Below, in pieces: positions 35,956-46,754 of a stretch of 64,000 nt of DNA. The notes under the pieces were generated by a model. The model had not been told where the DNA came from, searched no databases, and was given only the letters and a program-made list of their open reading frames with translations. Made by a program: the position numbers and the translations under genes. The DNA is taken from NCBI GenBank assembly GCA_013289985.1, contig JABCYW010000001.1, positions 205,772 to 269,771 on the forward strand, written 5' to 3'. This stretch comes from Betaproteobacteria bacterium (GTDB lineage Bacteria > Pseudomonadota > Gammaproteobacteria > Burkholderiales > Burkholderiaceae_C). The first letter of the stretch is position 1; every line of letters starts with the position of its first letter.

Positions 35956-37236
35956 TCAGTTCTTGCGGCTCCTGGCCGGCGCGGCCGGCGCGTCGGCGAC
36001 GGCCGCATAGGCGGTGCCGCGCACCGCGTCGAGCCGGTTCATCACCGCGTACATCTGGTCGGGCTTGGCGAAGAACTCCTGGAAGCCCTTGACGCCGGCG
36101 GCGGCCATGTCGGCCGGCACGTCGCGGTCGAAGCCCTGCACGATGTTGGTCTTGGCGTCGGTCAGCACCTTGTACGAGGCCAGGTCCAGCACGGTGCCGG
36201 CCACCGGCGCGAACTTGTTGGTGGGGAACGAGCCGATCGCCTTGGCGAGCTTGGCGCTCGCCGCGCTGCTGGCCACGTACTTCAGGAAGCGGCGTGCGTC
36301 GGCCTTGTTCTTCGCGCGGGCGGCCACCTGGAAGGTGTCGGTGGGCGCGGCCTCGGAGGCGGCCTGGCCGCTGTCGATCACCGGGAAGCGCTGGTAATCG
36401 ATCACCGGGCGCACGACCTCGGGGAAGCTGGCGCTGGCGACGGTGCCCATCAGGATCATGCCGGCGCGGCCGGCGTAGAGCTGGGCCTCGGCGCCGTGCT
36501 CGTCTACTGCCAGCGCGTTCGGGTCGAAGCACTTGGCGTCGATCAGCTGCTTCCACATCGCGAACGTGCGGCGCACGTTGCTGTCGTTGTAGGTGGCCTT
36601 GCCGTCCAGCAGCTGCTGGTGGTACTCGAAGCCGTTGGCGCGCATGTTGATGAAGTCGAACCAGGCGGCCAGCGCCCAGCCGTCCTTGGCGCCGAGCGAG
36701 ATCGGCGTGAAGCCGGCCTTTCGCAGCTTGGAGCACGCGGTCATGATGGCGCTCAGGTCGTGCGGCGCCTCGCGGATGCCGGCGCGTTCGAGCACGTCGC
36801 GGCGCGTGAACAGGCCCCACGGGTAGTACTGGTAGGGCAGCGCGAACTGGCGGCCGCCCACGGTGATGGCGGCGCTGGGGAAGGTGTTCCACCAGGTGTT
36901 GGCCTTCCAGATGTCGCTGATGTCGTCGAGCGCGCCGCGCTGGGCCATCATGCGCAGCTGGTCGCCGGCGAACCAGTTGAAGACGTCGGGCGCGGCGTCG
37001 GTGTCCAGCGTCGCGGGCAGGCCCTTGCGGTAGGTGGGCGTGTCCTGGATCACCAGGTGCACGTCCACGTCCGGGTTGGCGGATCGGAAGTCCGCCACCA
37101 GCGTCTTGTAGGCCTCGCGCTGCGAGTTGTCCTCGGCGCCGAAGTTGATGTTGAGAACCCCGGCGAGCGCCGCGGTCGAGCCCAGCCCCAGGACCATGGC
37201 GGCCACGGCAGCAGAAACGCTTCGAATCAACTTCAT
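35956..37236 (-). CDS. ABC transporter extracellular sugar-binding protein (orphan)
   Basis: A 426-residue periplasmic binding protein of family 1. A signal peptide precedes AGVLNINFGAEDNSQREAYKTL. DTDAAPDVFNWFAGDQLRMM and NADARRFLKYVAS-type stretches fit carbohydrate-binding proteins. No permease or ATPase is next to it, so it either works with a distant transporter or is misplaced. The start MKLIRSV puts the signal peptide at the N-terminus. Confidence 0.88.
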   Translation of the reverse strand: MKLIRSVSAAVAAMVLGLGSTAALAGVLNINFGAEDNSQREAYKTLVADFRSANPDVDVHLVIQDTPTYRKGLPATLDTDAAPDVFNWFAGDQLRMMAQRGALDDISDIWKANTWWNTFPSAAITVGGRQFALPYQYYPWGLFTRRDVLERAGIREAPHDLSAIMTACSKLRKAGFTPISLGAKDGWALAAWFDFINMRANGFEYHQQLLDGKATYNDSNVRRTFAMWKQLIDAKCFDPNALAVDEHGAEAQLYAGRAGMILMGTVASASFPEVVRPVIDYQRFPVIDSGQAASEAAPTDTFQVAARAKNKADARRFLKYVASSAASAKLAKAIGSFPTNKFAPVAGTVLDLASYKVLTDAKTNIVQGFDRDVPADMAAAGVKGFQEFFAKPDQMYAVMNRLDAVRGTAYAAVADAPAAPARSRKN

Positions 37237-37422
37237 GGTTTTTCCCTTACCCACCGACAGGCGCGATTATGTAAGGCATCAAGTGCATTCCCGGATAGGG
37301 TCTGACCTGTATGAAGCGCGAAAACGAGCTCGGCACGTGACACATCTCACGGGGAGACGCCTGCAAAAGCGGGCGAATGCCAAGCATTGCCGGCCAATCG
37401 GCGTCAAACCGCGGATAGCGTG

Positions 37423-38181
37423 TCAGCGACCGCCGGCCACGTCCAGCGCCGCCCCGGTCACGTAGCCGGCAGCGTCGGACAGCAGGAACACCACCGCGCG
37501 CGCCACCTCGTCGGCCGTGCCCATGCGCCTGAGCGGGATCTGGTCGACCTGAGTCAGTGCCCGTTCCAGCATGCCGCTGGTGGCGTGGATGTCGGTGGCG
37601 ATGATGCCGGGGCGCACGCCGTTGACCCGTATGCCCTCCTCGGCCACCTCGCGCGCCAGGCCCAGCGTGAGGGTGTCGATCGCCGCCTTGGTGGCCGCGT
37701 AGTCGACGTAGATGCCCGGCGAGCCCAGCCGGGCAGCGGCCGACGACAGGTTGACGATCGCGCCGCCGCGGCCGCCGTGGCGCGTGCTCATGCGCCGTAC
37801 GGCCTCGCGCGCGCACACGAAGGCGCCAACCACGTTGACGTTGAACAGCCGCGCGACGCGGGCGGCGGACATCTCGTCCACCCGCGCCGCCACGTCCACG
37901 ATGCCGGCGTTGTTGACGAGGCCGCCCAGCGGGCCGAGTTCGGCGTCGAGCTCCTCGAACATCGCCTCGATCGCGCCCTCGCTGGCCACGTCGGCCTGCA
38001 GCATGCAGGCGCGCCGGCCCAGGGCGCGCACCTGGCCGGCCACGTGCTCGGCGGCCGCCTGGTCGCGATGGAAGTTGATGCCGACGTCCCAGCCCGCCTC
38101 GGCCGCCCGCAGCGCGCAGGCGGCGCCGATGCCGCGGCTGGCGCCGGTGATCAGGAGAACGCGAGGGGTGTCTTGGTCCAT
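37423..38181 (-). CDS. SDR family oxidoreductase
   Basis: A 252-residue short-chain dehydrogenase. The cofactor loop is LITGASRGIGAACAL, the NNAG motif is VNNAGIVD, the catalytic Ser is in VNLSSAAARLG and the Tyr/Lys pair in YVDYAATKAAIDT. NAD or NADP preference and substrate are not determined. Gene between the sugar-binding protein and mmsA on the same strand; a role in valine or sugar catabolism is possible but not shown. Confidence 0.93.
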   Translation of the reverse strand: MDQDTPRVLLITGASRGIGAACALRAAEAGWDVGINFHRDQAAAEHVAGQVRALGRRACMLQADVASEGAIEAMFEELDAELGPLGGLVNNAGIVDVAARVDEMSAARVARLFNVNVVGAFVCAREAVRRMSTRHGGRGGAIVNLSSAAARLGSPGIYVDYAATKAAIDTLTLGLAREVAEEGIRVNGVRPGIIATDIHATSGMLERALTQVDQIPLRRMGTADEVARAVVFLLSDAAGYVTGAALDVAGGR

Positions 38182-38215
38182 GCCGCAGTTCTAACACCGC
38201 GGCGCGGCCGCAGCA

Positions 38216-39733
<1,518 letters not shown>

Positions 39734-39807
39734 GGTGGACTCCTGAGCTGGATGCGCCAGTCTAGGCACCGGCCCCGACGGCGTGAAGCCCTGCACACTG
39801 GATTCAC

Positions 39808-39825
39808 TGTTCACTTTGATGAACA
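39808..39825. promoter_or_regulatory. LysR-type operator candidate between mmsA and its regulator
   Basis: TGTTCA-N6-TGAACA is a perfect 6-bp inverted repeat in the divergent gap, 29 bp before the proposed LysR start. The dyad with a T and A at the outer ends is the form LysR proteins usually bind. Confidence 0.6.
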
Positions 39826-39853
39826 ATGAGTGCAAGGAATTCCGGAACAACGC

Positions 39854-40795
39854 ATGGACACCCGCAAGATCGAATCGCTCTGGTCGCACGTGCACGGCCT
39901 GGGCGTGCTGCAGAGCGCCGGCAGCTTCACCGCGGCCGCGCAGCGCCTGGGCCTCAGCAAGGCCGCGATGAGCCAGCGCATCTCGGAACTGGAGCGCGCC
40001 GCCGGCGTGCCGCTGGTGCGCCGCACCACGCGCAGCGTGCGCCTGACCGAGGCCGGCGAGCGCCTGGTGGAGGCCACGCGCGGCGCGTTCGCGCAGATCG
40101 AGCAGGGTTTCGCCGGCGTGCAGGATCTCGTGGGCGAGCCGCACGGCGTGCTGCGCGTCAGCGCGCCCGTCGCGCTGGGCCGCCAGCAGATCGTGCCGCG
40201 CCTGGCGGGCTTCCTGCGCGCGTACCCGCAGGTGCGCGTGGAGCTGGAGCTGTCCGACCGCCTCGTGGCGATGGCGCAGGAAGGCTTCGACGTCGCGCTG
40301 CGCCACACCGCCGCCCCGCCCGACACCCACGTGGCCTGGCCGCTGTGCACCACGCGCAGCTGGCTGGTGGCGTCGCGCGCGTACCTGCGCCGCGCGGGCG
40401 CGCCCGCGACGCCGCAGGATCTCGCGGGCCACGACTGCCTGCACTACCTGCGGCCCGGCGACACGCCCACCTGGAGCTTCGAGCCCGATGCGCGCGGCGC
40501 GAAGGGCGGCCGCATCAGCGTGGGCGTGCGCGGCGTCTTCGCCGCCAACAACAGCGAGGCGTTGCGCGAGGCCGCGCTGGCCGGCCTGGGCATCGCGCTG
40601 CTGCCCGACTTCAGCGCGCAGGCCGCGGTGCAGGCCGGCAAGCTGCAACTGGTGCTGCCGCAGTGGAAGCCGGTGGGCGCGTTCGGCGAACACCTCTACG
40701 CGATCCGGCCCTACAGCCCGGTGGTGCCGCGGGCGGTGCAGGCGTTCATCGGCTACTGGCGCACCGCGCTGGAAAACGGCTTCCCCATCCCTTGA
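39854..40795 (+). CDS. LysR family transcriptional regulator
   Basis: A 313-residue regulator. The helix-turn-helix is at about residues 15-45 ([20 protein letters not shown]), then the coiled linker and the substrate-binding domain with [20 protein letters not shown]. The start MDTRKIESL is chosen; a GTG at 39830 would add eight residues. Divergent from mmsA, which it probably regulates. Confidence 0.92.
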   Translation: MDTRKIESLWSHVHGLGVLQSAGSFTAAAQRLGLSKAAMSQRISELERAAGVPLVRRTTRSVRLTEAGERLVEATRGAFAQIEQGFAGVQDLVGEPHGVLRVSAPVALGRQQIVPRLAGFLRAYPQVRVELELSDRLVAMAQEGFDVALRHTAAPPDTHVAWPLCTTRSWLVASRAYLRRAGAPATPQDLAGHDCLHYLRPGDTPTWSFEPDARGAKGGRISVGVRGVFAANNSEALREAALAGLGIALLPDFSAQAAVQAGKLQLVLPQWKPVGAFGEHLYAIRPYSPVVPRAVQAFIGYWRTALENGFPIP

Positions 40796-40851
40796 AGGTG
40801 CCAGGTCTTGCCTGGCAACTTCGGTGTTGCCAGGCAAGACCTGGCACCTTC
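40794..40851. repeat. 26-bp perfect inverted repeat with a UUCG-type loop
   Basis: The arms at 40794-40819 and 40826-40851 are exactly complementary over 26 bp and enclose TTCGGT, giving a stable C(UUCG)G-like loop. It lies between the LysR gene stop and pyrB stop, two convergent genes. There is no T tract. Within each arm AGGTCTTGCCT is itself nearly palindromic. Confidence 0.85.
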
Positions 40852-40856
40852 GGAGA

Positions 40857-42143
40857 TCAGTCCAGTCCGTGGAACGGGCTGTCCTCCGGCCCGATGAAGG
40901 CGGGCGGCGTCCACTGCGCGTCGCGCATCGAGCGCTGCACCAGCTTGTCGACGCCCAGCAGCGTCGCGAAGATGGCCATGCGCACCGGGATGCCGTTGTC
41001 GGTCTGGCGGAAGATGGCCAGGCGCGGGTCGCCGTCGAGGTCGGACGACAGGTCGTGCGAGCCGGCGCGGCTGTCGCGCGGCAGCGGGTGCATCACCACC
41101 ACGTCGGGCCTGCAGGTGCGCTCGACCAGCGCGCGGTTGATCTCGAACGCGGCGCCGTAGCCCTCGATCGACTCCTCGGCGAAGCGTTCCTTCTGGATGC
41201 GAGTGGCGTAGACGATGTCGGCGTCGGCCAGGCCCTGCAGCGAGTCGCGCACCTCCACGACGTTGCCGTTGCGGCTGACGCGATCGACGATCGCGGCGGG
41301 CATCTCCAGCGACGGCGGCGCGATGAGCGTGAAGCGCACGCCCTTGTACAGCGCGAGCAGCTTGATCAGCGAGTGCACCGTGCGGCCGTACTTGAGGTCG
41401 CCCACCAGCGCGATGCGCGCGCCGTCCAGGCGCTTGCCCAGGCGCGAGAACTCGCGCTGGATCGTGTACAGGTCCAGCAGCGCCTGCGTGGGATGCTCGC
41501 CGGGGCCGTCGCCGCCGTTGACCACGGGCACGTTGGTGGCGCGCGCGAACTCGGCCACGGCGCCCTGGTCGGGATGGCGCACGACGATCGCGTCGGCGTA
41601 GCCCGCGATGACGCGGCTGGTGTCGTGGATGGACTCGCCCTTGGCCATCGACGAGAACGTGAAGCCGGTGGTGTCGCACACCGAGCCGCCGAGGCGGCAG
41701 AACGCCGCGCCGAAGCTGACGCGGGTGCGCGTGCTGGCCTCGAAGAACAGGTTGGCCAGCACCGCGCCTTCCAGCACGCGCGTGACCTTGCGGCGGTGCG
41801 CGATGGGCAGCATCACGTCGGCCAGGCGGAACAGGTCCTCGGCCGATTCGCGGGTGAACTGATCCACCGACAGCAGGTGGCGCAGCGGCCCGCCGGGCGT
41901 CAGCGGGCTGGCTTCAGGGTATACGCTTTGCGTTGGTTGTTCCGTGCGCAGCGTGGCGTTGGCCAGGATCTCCTGCACGAAGCGGCGCGCCACCTCCGGC
42001 ATCGCCCGGAACTCGTTCGATTCATCGGGAAGAAGCCAGCTGTCGAGCGCACGACGACGGCTGCCGATGCGGTCCGCGAAGGCGTCGCGGGTCATGTCGA
42101 GACGCCGCATGGCGTCGCGCAGGAGGACTTGTTGCGTGATCAT
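40857..42143 (-). CDS. pyrB: aspartate carbamoyltransferase with N-terminal helix-turn-helix-like extension
   Basis: A 428-residue enzyme of pyrimidine synthesis joining carbamoyl phosphate and aspartate. The carbamoyl-phosphate motif is [12 protein letters not shown], the aspartate side has [12 protein letters not shown] and the end MHPLPR. It is about 110 residues longer than the E. coli catalytic chain. The first 80 residues contain [20 protein letters not shown], which looks like a Cro/phage-type DNA-binding helix pair; the role of this extension is unknown. No pyrI is adjacent. A terminator in the leader suggests transcription attenuation. Confidence 0.95.
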   Translation of the reverse strand: MITQQVLLRDAMRRLDMTRDAFADRIGSRRRALDSWLLPDESNEFRAMPEVARRFVQEILANATLRTEQPTQSVYPEASPLTPGGPLRHLLSVDQFTRESAEDLFRLADVMLPIAHRRKVTRVLEGAVLANLFFEASTRTRVSFGAAFCRLGGSVCDTTGFTFSSMAKGESIHDTSRVIAGYADAIVVRHPDQGAVAEFARATNVPVVNGGDGPGEHPTQALLDLYTIQREFSRLGKRLDGARIALVGDLKYGRTVHSLIKLLALYKGVRFTLIAPPSLEMPAAIVDRVSRNGNVVEVRDSLQGLADADIVYATRIQKERFAEESIEGYGAAFEINRALVERTCRPDVVVMHPLPRDSRAGSHDLSSDLDGDPRLAIFRQTDNGIPVRMAIFATLLGVDKLVQRSMRDAQWTPPAFIGPEDSPFHGLD

Positions 42144-42325
42144 GAGTCCCTATTTGAACTCAGAGCGTATATTTTTGCAAGTTGACTGCGTATACAAGTC
42201 GGGGTGGACGAAAAAAAACCCACCGCGAGGGTGGGCTTCAAGTCCTTCGCGAGAAGGACGTCGTTGGGACTGTGCGTGTCGACCGGCCCCGTCCCCTCCC
42301 AGAGCTCCTGGATCGATCGACACAA
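42140..42325 (-). CDS. possible 61-aa pyrB leader ORF
   Basis: A 61-codon frame runs through the terminator hairpin and ends at the pyrB start by an ATGA overlap. E. coli pyrBI has a leader peptide (pyrL) with the same relation to its attenuator, where UTP level sets ribosome-polymerase coupling. Here the frame reads through the T run as GFFSS. The start MCRSIQELWEG has only a moderate ribosome-binding site, so this is a structural analogy only. Confidence 0.4.
   Translation of the reverse strand: MCRSIQELWEGTGPVDTHSPNDVLLAKDLKPTLAVGFFSSTPTCIRSQLAKIYALSSNRDS
42211..42236 (-). terminator. intrinsic terminator in the pyrB leader (possible attenuator)
   Basis: On the minus strand CCCACC-CTCGC-GGTGGG is followed by eight T residues. 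It lies 68 bases before pyrB. It could be a pyrimidine-controlled attenuator, or only the end of the upstream oxidoreductase transcript with a separate pyrB promoter beyond it. Confidence 0.8.
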
Positions 42326-42364
42326 CGGAATCCAATGTACGAGGCGGAATGCGGGACCGCATCC

Positions 42365-42955
42365 CTATTTCAGGGGGAGTGCCCCTTCTGGCAACACTTC
42401 CGATGCACCGAACCAGTTCCCCGCGGCGGCCACCGCCGCCGCGTCCTTCTCGACGGCGCCGGGCGCGCCGCCCTGGCCCCACAACGGTGGCTGCCAGCGC
42501 ATGGCGAGGAACTCCGCGCAGAGCTTCAGGCTGTCGAACATCGGCTGCGTCTTCTCGCGGTTGCCGCTGGTGGTGATGGCCCACACGCGCTTGCCCTGCA
42601 TGCGGCCCTTGAAGTCGACGCCCTCGATGCGCATCCACGCGCTCCAGTGATCCAGGTAGCGTTTGAGGCGGTTGGGGAAGCTGTACCAGTACAGCGGCGT
42701 CACGAAGACGAGGTCGGTGGCCTCCAGCGTGGCGTCGAGCAGGCGGACGGTGTCGCCGGTGGGCATCGGATAGACGCCCACGTCGTGGCGCCGGTCCTCG
42801 AAGTCGGCCAGCTCCAGGCCGTTCAGGTGCAGCCAGGTGCTGGTGGCGCCGGCCGGCAGGTGGCGGGCGGCCTCGCGGGCCAGCCACTCGGTGTTGCCGA
42901 TGGCGCCCGGCACGCGGGCGCTGGAGACGATGAACAGGAAGTGTCGTGCGGTCAT
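42365..42955 (-). CDS. flavodoxin-fold NAD(P)H-dependent oxidoreductase
   Basis: A 196-residue FMN-type oxidoreductase. The FMN-binding start is FLFIVSSARVPGAIGNTEWLAR and TPLYWYSFPNRLKRYLD is the second cofactor loop. AITTSGNREK follows as the third. The substrate is unknown; relatives include azoreductases, NADPH:quinone reductases and WrbA-like proteins. The start MTARHFLF fits the beta-1 strand. Divergent from the UPF0149 gene. Confidence 0.88.
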   Translation of the reverse strand: MTARHFLFIVSSARVPGAIGNTEWLAREAARHLPAGATSTWLHLNGLELADFEDRRHDVGVYPMPTGDTVRLLDATLEATDLVFVTPLYWYSFPNRLKRYLDHWSAWMRIEGVDFKGRMQGKRVWAITTSGNREKTQPMFDSLKLCAEFLAMRWQPPLWGQGGAPGAVEKDAAAVAAAGNWFGASEVLPEGALPLK

Positions 42956-42989
42956 AACCCGCGATGATCCCACGAGGCGACAATCGGGC

Positions 42990-43661
42990 ATGACCTCGCC
43001 CGCCTCCCCCGCCCCGGCGCCGCCGCTGGGCGAAGCCGACATGAACCGGCTGCAGACCCTGCTGGACAAGCTCCCCGAGCCGCTCGAGCCGCTGGACATC
43101 AGCATGCTCGACGGCTACCTCTGCGGCGTGCTGCTGCAGCCCACCGCGGTACCGGCGGGCGCGTGGATCAAGCATGTGTGGGACATCGACGGCCGCCCGC
43201 TCGACGACAAGTGGCGCGGCCTGCACGAGCTGCAGGGCCTGGTGCAGCGGCGCTACCGCGAGCTGATGACGGCCATTGCCGGCCGCCAGTGGTTCGACCC
43301 CTGGGTGTTCGAGCTCGACGACGAGGCCGAGCCGCTGGAGTCGACGCTGCCCTGGGTGGCCGGCTTCTCCGCGGCGATGGAGCTGTTCCCGGCGCTGATG
43401 GACATGGATTCCACCGATTCGCTGGAGCCGCTGGCCGTGCTGTACGCGGCCTTCGATCCGGACGACCTGGAGGACGCCGACGCGCTGCTCGCCGAGATCG
43501 AGACATTGGAGCCGCCGTCGAGCCTCGACGAGGCCATCGAGGACATCGTGCAGAGCGTGATGCGGCTGGCCGACGTGAGCCGTCCGTTGCCGAAGGCGGT
43601 CACGGCGCCCAGGCGCCCGCCGCCGAAGCGTGGCGGGCCGCCGGGACGCGGCCGCTTCTGA
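42990..43661 (+). CDS. UPF0149 (YecA/YgfB) family protein
   Basis: A 223-residue protein with the all-helical UPF0149 fold. Typical stretches are LDISMLDGYLCGVLLQP, QWFDPWVFELDDEA and a long acidic helix region (DPDDLEDADALLAEIE). A basic Pro-rich tail (RRPPPKRGGPPGRGRF) follows. Function is unknown. Confidence 0.85.
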   Translation: MTSPASPAPAPPLGEADMNRLQTLLDKLPEPLEPLDISMLDGYLCGVLLQPTAVPAGAWIKHVWDIDGRPLDDKWRGLHELQGLVQRRYRELMTAIAGRQWFDPWVFELDDEAEPLESTLPWVAGFSAAMELFPALMDMDSTDSLEPLAVLYAAFDPDDLEDADALLAEIETLEPPSSLDEAIEDIVQSVMRLADVSRPLPKAVTAPRRPPPKRGGPPGRGRF

Positions 43662-43682
43662 GGCTCTCGGGCTCTCGGGCTC

Positions 43683-45005
43683 TCAGGCCCAGGAGCGCGA
43701 CGGCATCGCCACCAGCGGCCGGCGGCTGGGCAGCGCATCGCCGCAGAAGCCGTATTCGAGCTGCGGACGGCGGCCGCTGATCAGCTCGGCCACCGCGCGG
43801 CCGGAGCCGGCGCCGTGGGTCCAGCCCAGCGTGCCGTGGCCGGCGTTGAGCCACAGGTTGGCGATCTTGCTGCGGCCGATGTAGGGCAGGTTGTCGGGCG
43901 TGCTGGGGCGCAGGCCGGCCCAGAAGTTCGGGGCGCTGGTGTCGGCCACGCCCGGGAACAGCTGCTCGTAGCGGCGCACCAGCGCCTCGCAGCGCGTGCG
44001 CGACGTGGCGCCGTCGACGGAGGTGTCGTAGCCGGCCATCTCTGCCGTGCCGGCGATGCGGATGTGGTCGCCCAGGCGCGAGATCGCGATCTTGCGGGTG
44101 TCGTCCAGCAGGCTCACCGTGCTCGCGTCCTCGGGTCGCTTCAGGCGCATCGTGGCCGAGTAGCCCTTGGCCGGATAGATGTTGAGCCAGATGCCCAGCT
44201 GGCGCAGCAGCGGAGCGGTGAATGAGCCGGCGGCGGCGACGACGTGGTCGCCCGTCAGAGTCGTGCGACGCAGCGTGCCGCGATCGCCGACGATGACGCC
44301 CTCGATCTTCGCGCCCTGCCTGTCGAAGCCCAGCACGTCGTGCTCCCACAGGAACTTCGCGCCGCGCTCGGCGCAGCGCTTCGCCAGCTCCTGCGTGAAC
44401 ACGCGCGCGTCGCCCGATTCGTCGCTGGGCGTGTAGGTGCCGCCGTGGATGTGCTCGCCGAAGGCCTTCAGCGCCGGCTCGACCTGCAGCACTTCCTCGC
44501 GGCCCAGCACGCGGCGGTCGACGCCGTGGTCGCGCATCAGGCCGGCGGCCTTGACGCCCGATTCGTAGTCGGAGGCCGACGAGAAGAAGTGCAGGATGCC
44601 GCGCTCCAGCCGGTTGTACTCGATGCCGGTGGCCGCGACCACGGACTTCAGCGATTCGTGGCTGTAGCGGCCCAGCGCCACGAGCTGTTCGACGTTGCGC
44701 GCGAACGCGGCGTCGTTGCACTGGCCCAGGAAGCTCAGTGCCCAGCGCCACTGGTGCGGGTCGAGGCGCGGGCGGAACAGCAGCGGCGAGTCGTCCTGCA
44801 GCATCCACCTGGCCACCTTGAACGGGGCGCCCGCGTTGGCCCAGGGCTCGCAGAAGCACACCGAGATCTGCGCGCCGTTGGCGAAGCTGGTCTCCAGCGC
44901 GGCGTCGGGCTGGCGCTCGACGACGGTGACTTCGTGGCCTTCTTCCAGCAGGTACCAGGCGGTGGCGACGCCGATGATGCCGGCGCCCAGGACGATCACT
45001 TTCAT
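43683..45005 (-). CDS. dadA: D-amino acid dehydrogenase
   Basis: A 440-residue FAD enzyme that oxidises D-amino acids (chiefly D-alanine) to 2-oxo acids at the inner membrane. The dinucleotide motif is VIVLGAGIIGVATAWYLLEE and the C-terminal FAD segment includes LNAGHGTLGWTHGAGSGR. It matches DadA in length and motifs. No alanine racemase gene is adjacent. The start MKVIVLG is at the beta-1 strand. Confidence 0.95.
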   Translation of the reverse strand: MKVIVLGAGIIGVATAWYLLEEGHEVTVVERQPDAALETSFANGAQISVCFCEPWANAGAPFKVARWMLQDDSPLLFRPRLDPHQWRWALSFLGQCNDAAFARNVEQLVALGRYSHESLKSVVAATGIEYNRLERGILHFFSSASDYESGVKAAGLMRDHGVDRRVLGREEVLQVEPALKAFGEHIHGGTYTPSDESGDARVFTQELAKRCAERGAKFLWEHDVLGFDRQGAKIEGVIVGDRGTLRRTTLTGDHVVAAAGSFTAPLLRQLGIWLNIYPAKGYSATMRLKRPEDASTVSLLDDTRKIAISRLGDHIRIAGTAEMAGYDTSVDGATSRTRCEALVRRYEQLFPGVADTSAPNFWAGLRPSTPDNLPYIGRSKIANLWLNAGHGTLGWTHGAGSGRAVAELISGRRPQLEYGFCGDALPSRRPLVAMPSRSWA

Positions 45006-45153
45006 AGGGAATCCTTTGCGGTGCGGCGGCCGCGCCTGGGGGCACGGCGGCGCCGTCACGCTCGAGCGGGATTCTCCGGGAGCCTGGCTGGTAAATGAAG
45101 CTGGATTAATTGAATTCCGAGTTAAGTAGCGGTGCTACTTATTCGGCAACCGT

Positions 45154-45180
45154 CGTCATCCTGCGCGAAATCGCAGGATC
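45154..45180. repeat. REP-like palindrome, copy 3
   Basis: ATCCTGCG-CGAAAT-CGCAGGAT is a perfect 8-bp stem (45158-45179). It is the same arms as at 32240, in a gene-free gap after dadA's start. Confidence 0.6.
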
Positions 45181-45232
45181 CGCACGCGAGCCGTGACGAT
45201 GGACTCCGCGACCGCGCGCGGAATGACGGAAC

Positions 45233-45472
45233 TCAGCCCGCGTTGGCCTGCAATTGCTTGGCCGCACTCGAACCCGGCAGCTTGGCCGACGGGCCGGCGC
45301 GGGTGGGTTCTTCGGTGGGCAGCGGGACGTCGATGCCCATGGCCTGGCTGGTGGCGCGGTAGCCGACCGAGCAGAACACGGCGGCCTGATCGGCTGACGA
45401 CAACCACACCGCACTGCCGACGGCAGCGGTGATCGTGCCCCAGGTCAGGAATTGAAGCGGCATGGTGCGCAT
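45233..45472 (-). CDS. small hypothetical protein, 79 aa
   Basis: The frame MRTMPLQFLTWGTITAAVGSA has a GGAG ribosome-binding site nine bases upstream. A hydrophobic N-terminal segment suggests export or membrane attachment; the rest is polar, with a single cysteine. No family was recognised. Confidence 0.6.
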   Translation of the reverse strand: MRTMPLQFLTWGTITAAVGSAVWLSSADQAAVFCSVGYRATSQAMGIDVPLPTEEPTRAGPSAKLPGSSAAKQLQANAG

Positions 45473-45688
45473 GATGGCGGCTCCCAAGGGTGTCCGGGGG
45501 TGCGACGCTGCACCCCCGAGTCGACGCAATCAGCTTAAGCGCGAAGCCAAGACCCTGCCATCCTCAATGCGAGGGAGTCGTGAGATTGATACATGGGAAC
45601 TGTCGGGCATACGACACACTTTTCGATGTACCGGAACCGCCACCTTCCAACACACTGGCTTCACGGACCCTGTCCGATGGAGTGCCAG

Positions 45689-45913
45689 ATGACGAACGCC
45701 TCACGTCCCACTTTCCTCCGCAATTTCGGCCGCGGAACGGCAGCGCGGCGCGCGCCCGACCTGGCCGACATGGGCACCGCGTTCGCGCTGGACGAAGCGC
45801 TGGAGCAGGGCAGCTACGACACGCTCGCGCCGGGCGAATCGCCGCCGCCGATGCGGCCCGTCGTGCCGGTGGCGCCGTGGCGGCTGTGGCTGGGCCGCAA
45901 GCTCGGCGCTTAA
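45689..45913 (+). CDS. small hypothetical protein, 74 aa
   Basis: The frame MTNASRPTFLRNFGRG follows GGAG seven bases upstream. It has a basic first third, an acidic middle and a Pro-rich end (PPPMRPVVPVAPWRLW). Its last bases overlap the stop of the metallophosphoesterase gene on the other strand. An upstream in-frame ATG at 45593 lies in a non-conserved stretch. Confidence 0.6.
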   Translation: MTNASRPTFLRNFGRGTAARRAPDLADMGTAFALDEALEQGSYDTLAPGESPPPMRPVVPVAPWRLWLGRKLGA

Positions 45914-46686
45914 ACCTCGAACAGGCGCAGCGGGTCGAACCCGTTCGCCTCGCCCTTCTTCTCCAGGCCGCGCGCCTGGCACACCACGCGGGATGCGTGA
46001 AGCCCCGGCCGCGACACCAGGTAGTCGTGGCGGCAGTGCAGGTGGCCGTGGATCCACAGGTCGGCGCGCGGAATCAGGTCGTCGTCCGAATTGCAGAAGC
46101 TGGCCGTGGTCGGCTGCGGCCCGTAGCGCGGGTCCGCGCTGCGCAGGCTGGGCGCGAAATGCGTGATCGCCACGGTGCGGTCCCAGCGGCCCTGCGGCGA
46201 CTCCTGCAGCGTGCGCTCCAGCCACGCCCGGCACGCCAGGCCCAGCACCCGCACCGACTCGGCATCGAACGGCTGGCCGTGGCGCGTGGCACCCATCACC
46301 CGCTGGAAGTACGAGCCCGCGCGCAGCGCCTTGGCGCGTCCGGCCTCGCCGAAGAGATCGAAGTCGCTCCAGCGCACCGTGCCGCAGAAGCGGATGCGCC
46401 GGCCCTGGTCGTCGGTGACGACGGCCGTGTCGCGGTTGAGCATGCGGATGCCCAGCGAATCGCAGAACGCGCGCAGCTCGATCGCCGCCTGGTCCACGTC
46501 GCGGCCGTCGAACTCGTGGTTGCCGGGCACGAACAGCACCGGCACCGGCCACTGCGCGAACGGGCGCAGGCCGTCCCAGCCGCGGTCGATGTCGCCGGCC
46601 AGGATCAGCAGCTCCGCGCCGGGCGCGGGCTGGGCCTCGAAGGTCTCGGTTTCGAGGTGGAGGTCGGACAGGATCTGCAGGCGCAT
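45910..46686 (-). CDS. metallophosphoesterase
   Basis: A 258-residue calcineurin-like phosphoesterase. The metal motifs are SDLHLE (DxH), LAGDIDRG (GDxxxxG), VPGNHEFD (GNHE), and later ITHFAPS and GHLHCRHDY. It likely hydrolyses a small phosphodiester; the substrate is not determined. It is downstream of pckG on the same strand. Confidence 0.93.
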   Translation of the reverse strand: MRLQILSDLHLETETFEAQPAPGAELLILAGDIDRGWDGLRPFAQWPVPVLFVPGNHEFDGRDVDQAAIELRAFCDSLGIRMLNRDTAVVTDDQGRRIRFCGTVRWSDFDLFGEAGRAKALRAGSYFQRVMGATRHGQPFDAESVRVLGLACRAWLERTLQESPQGRWDRTVAITHFAPSLRSADPRYGPQPTTASFCNSDDDLIPRADLWIHGHLHCRHDYLVSRPGLHASRVVCQARGLEKKGEANGFDPLRLFEV

Positions 46687-46754
46687 CGTGGTGGGAGGAT
46701 ACAGGCGCCAAAGAAAAGGCCGCCCGCAGGCGGCCTGGATGGACGCGCGGCGGA

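Noticed and set aside
43662-43687. GCTCTCGG tandem repeat between the UPF0149 gene and dadA
   Set aside because: Only about three short units with no sign of function; likely slippage.
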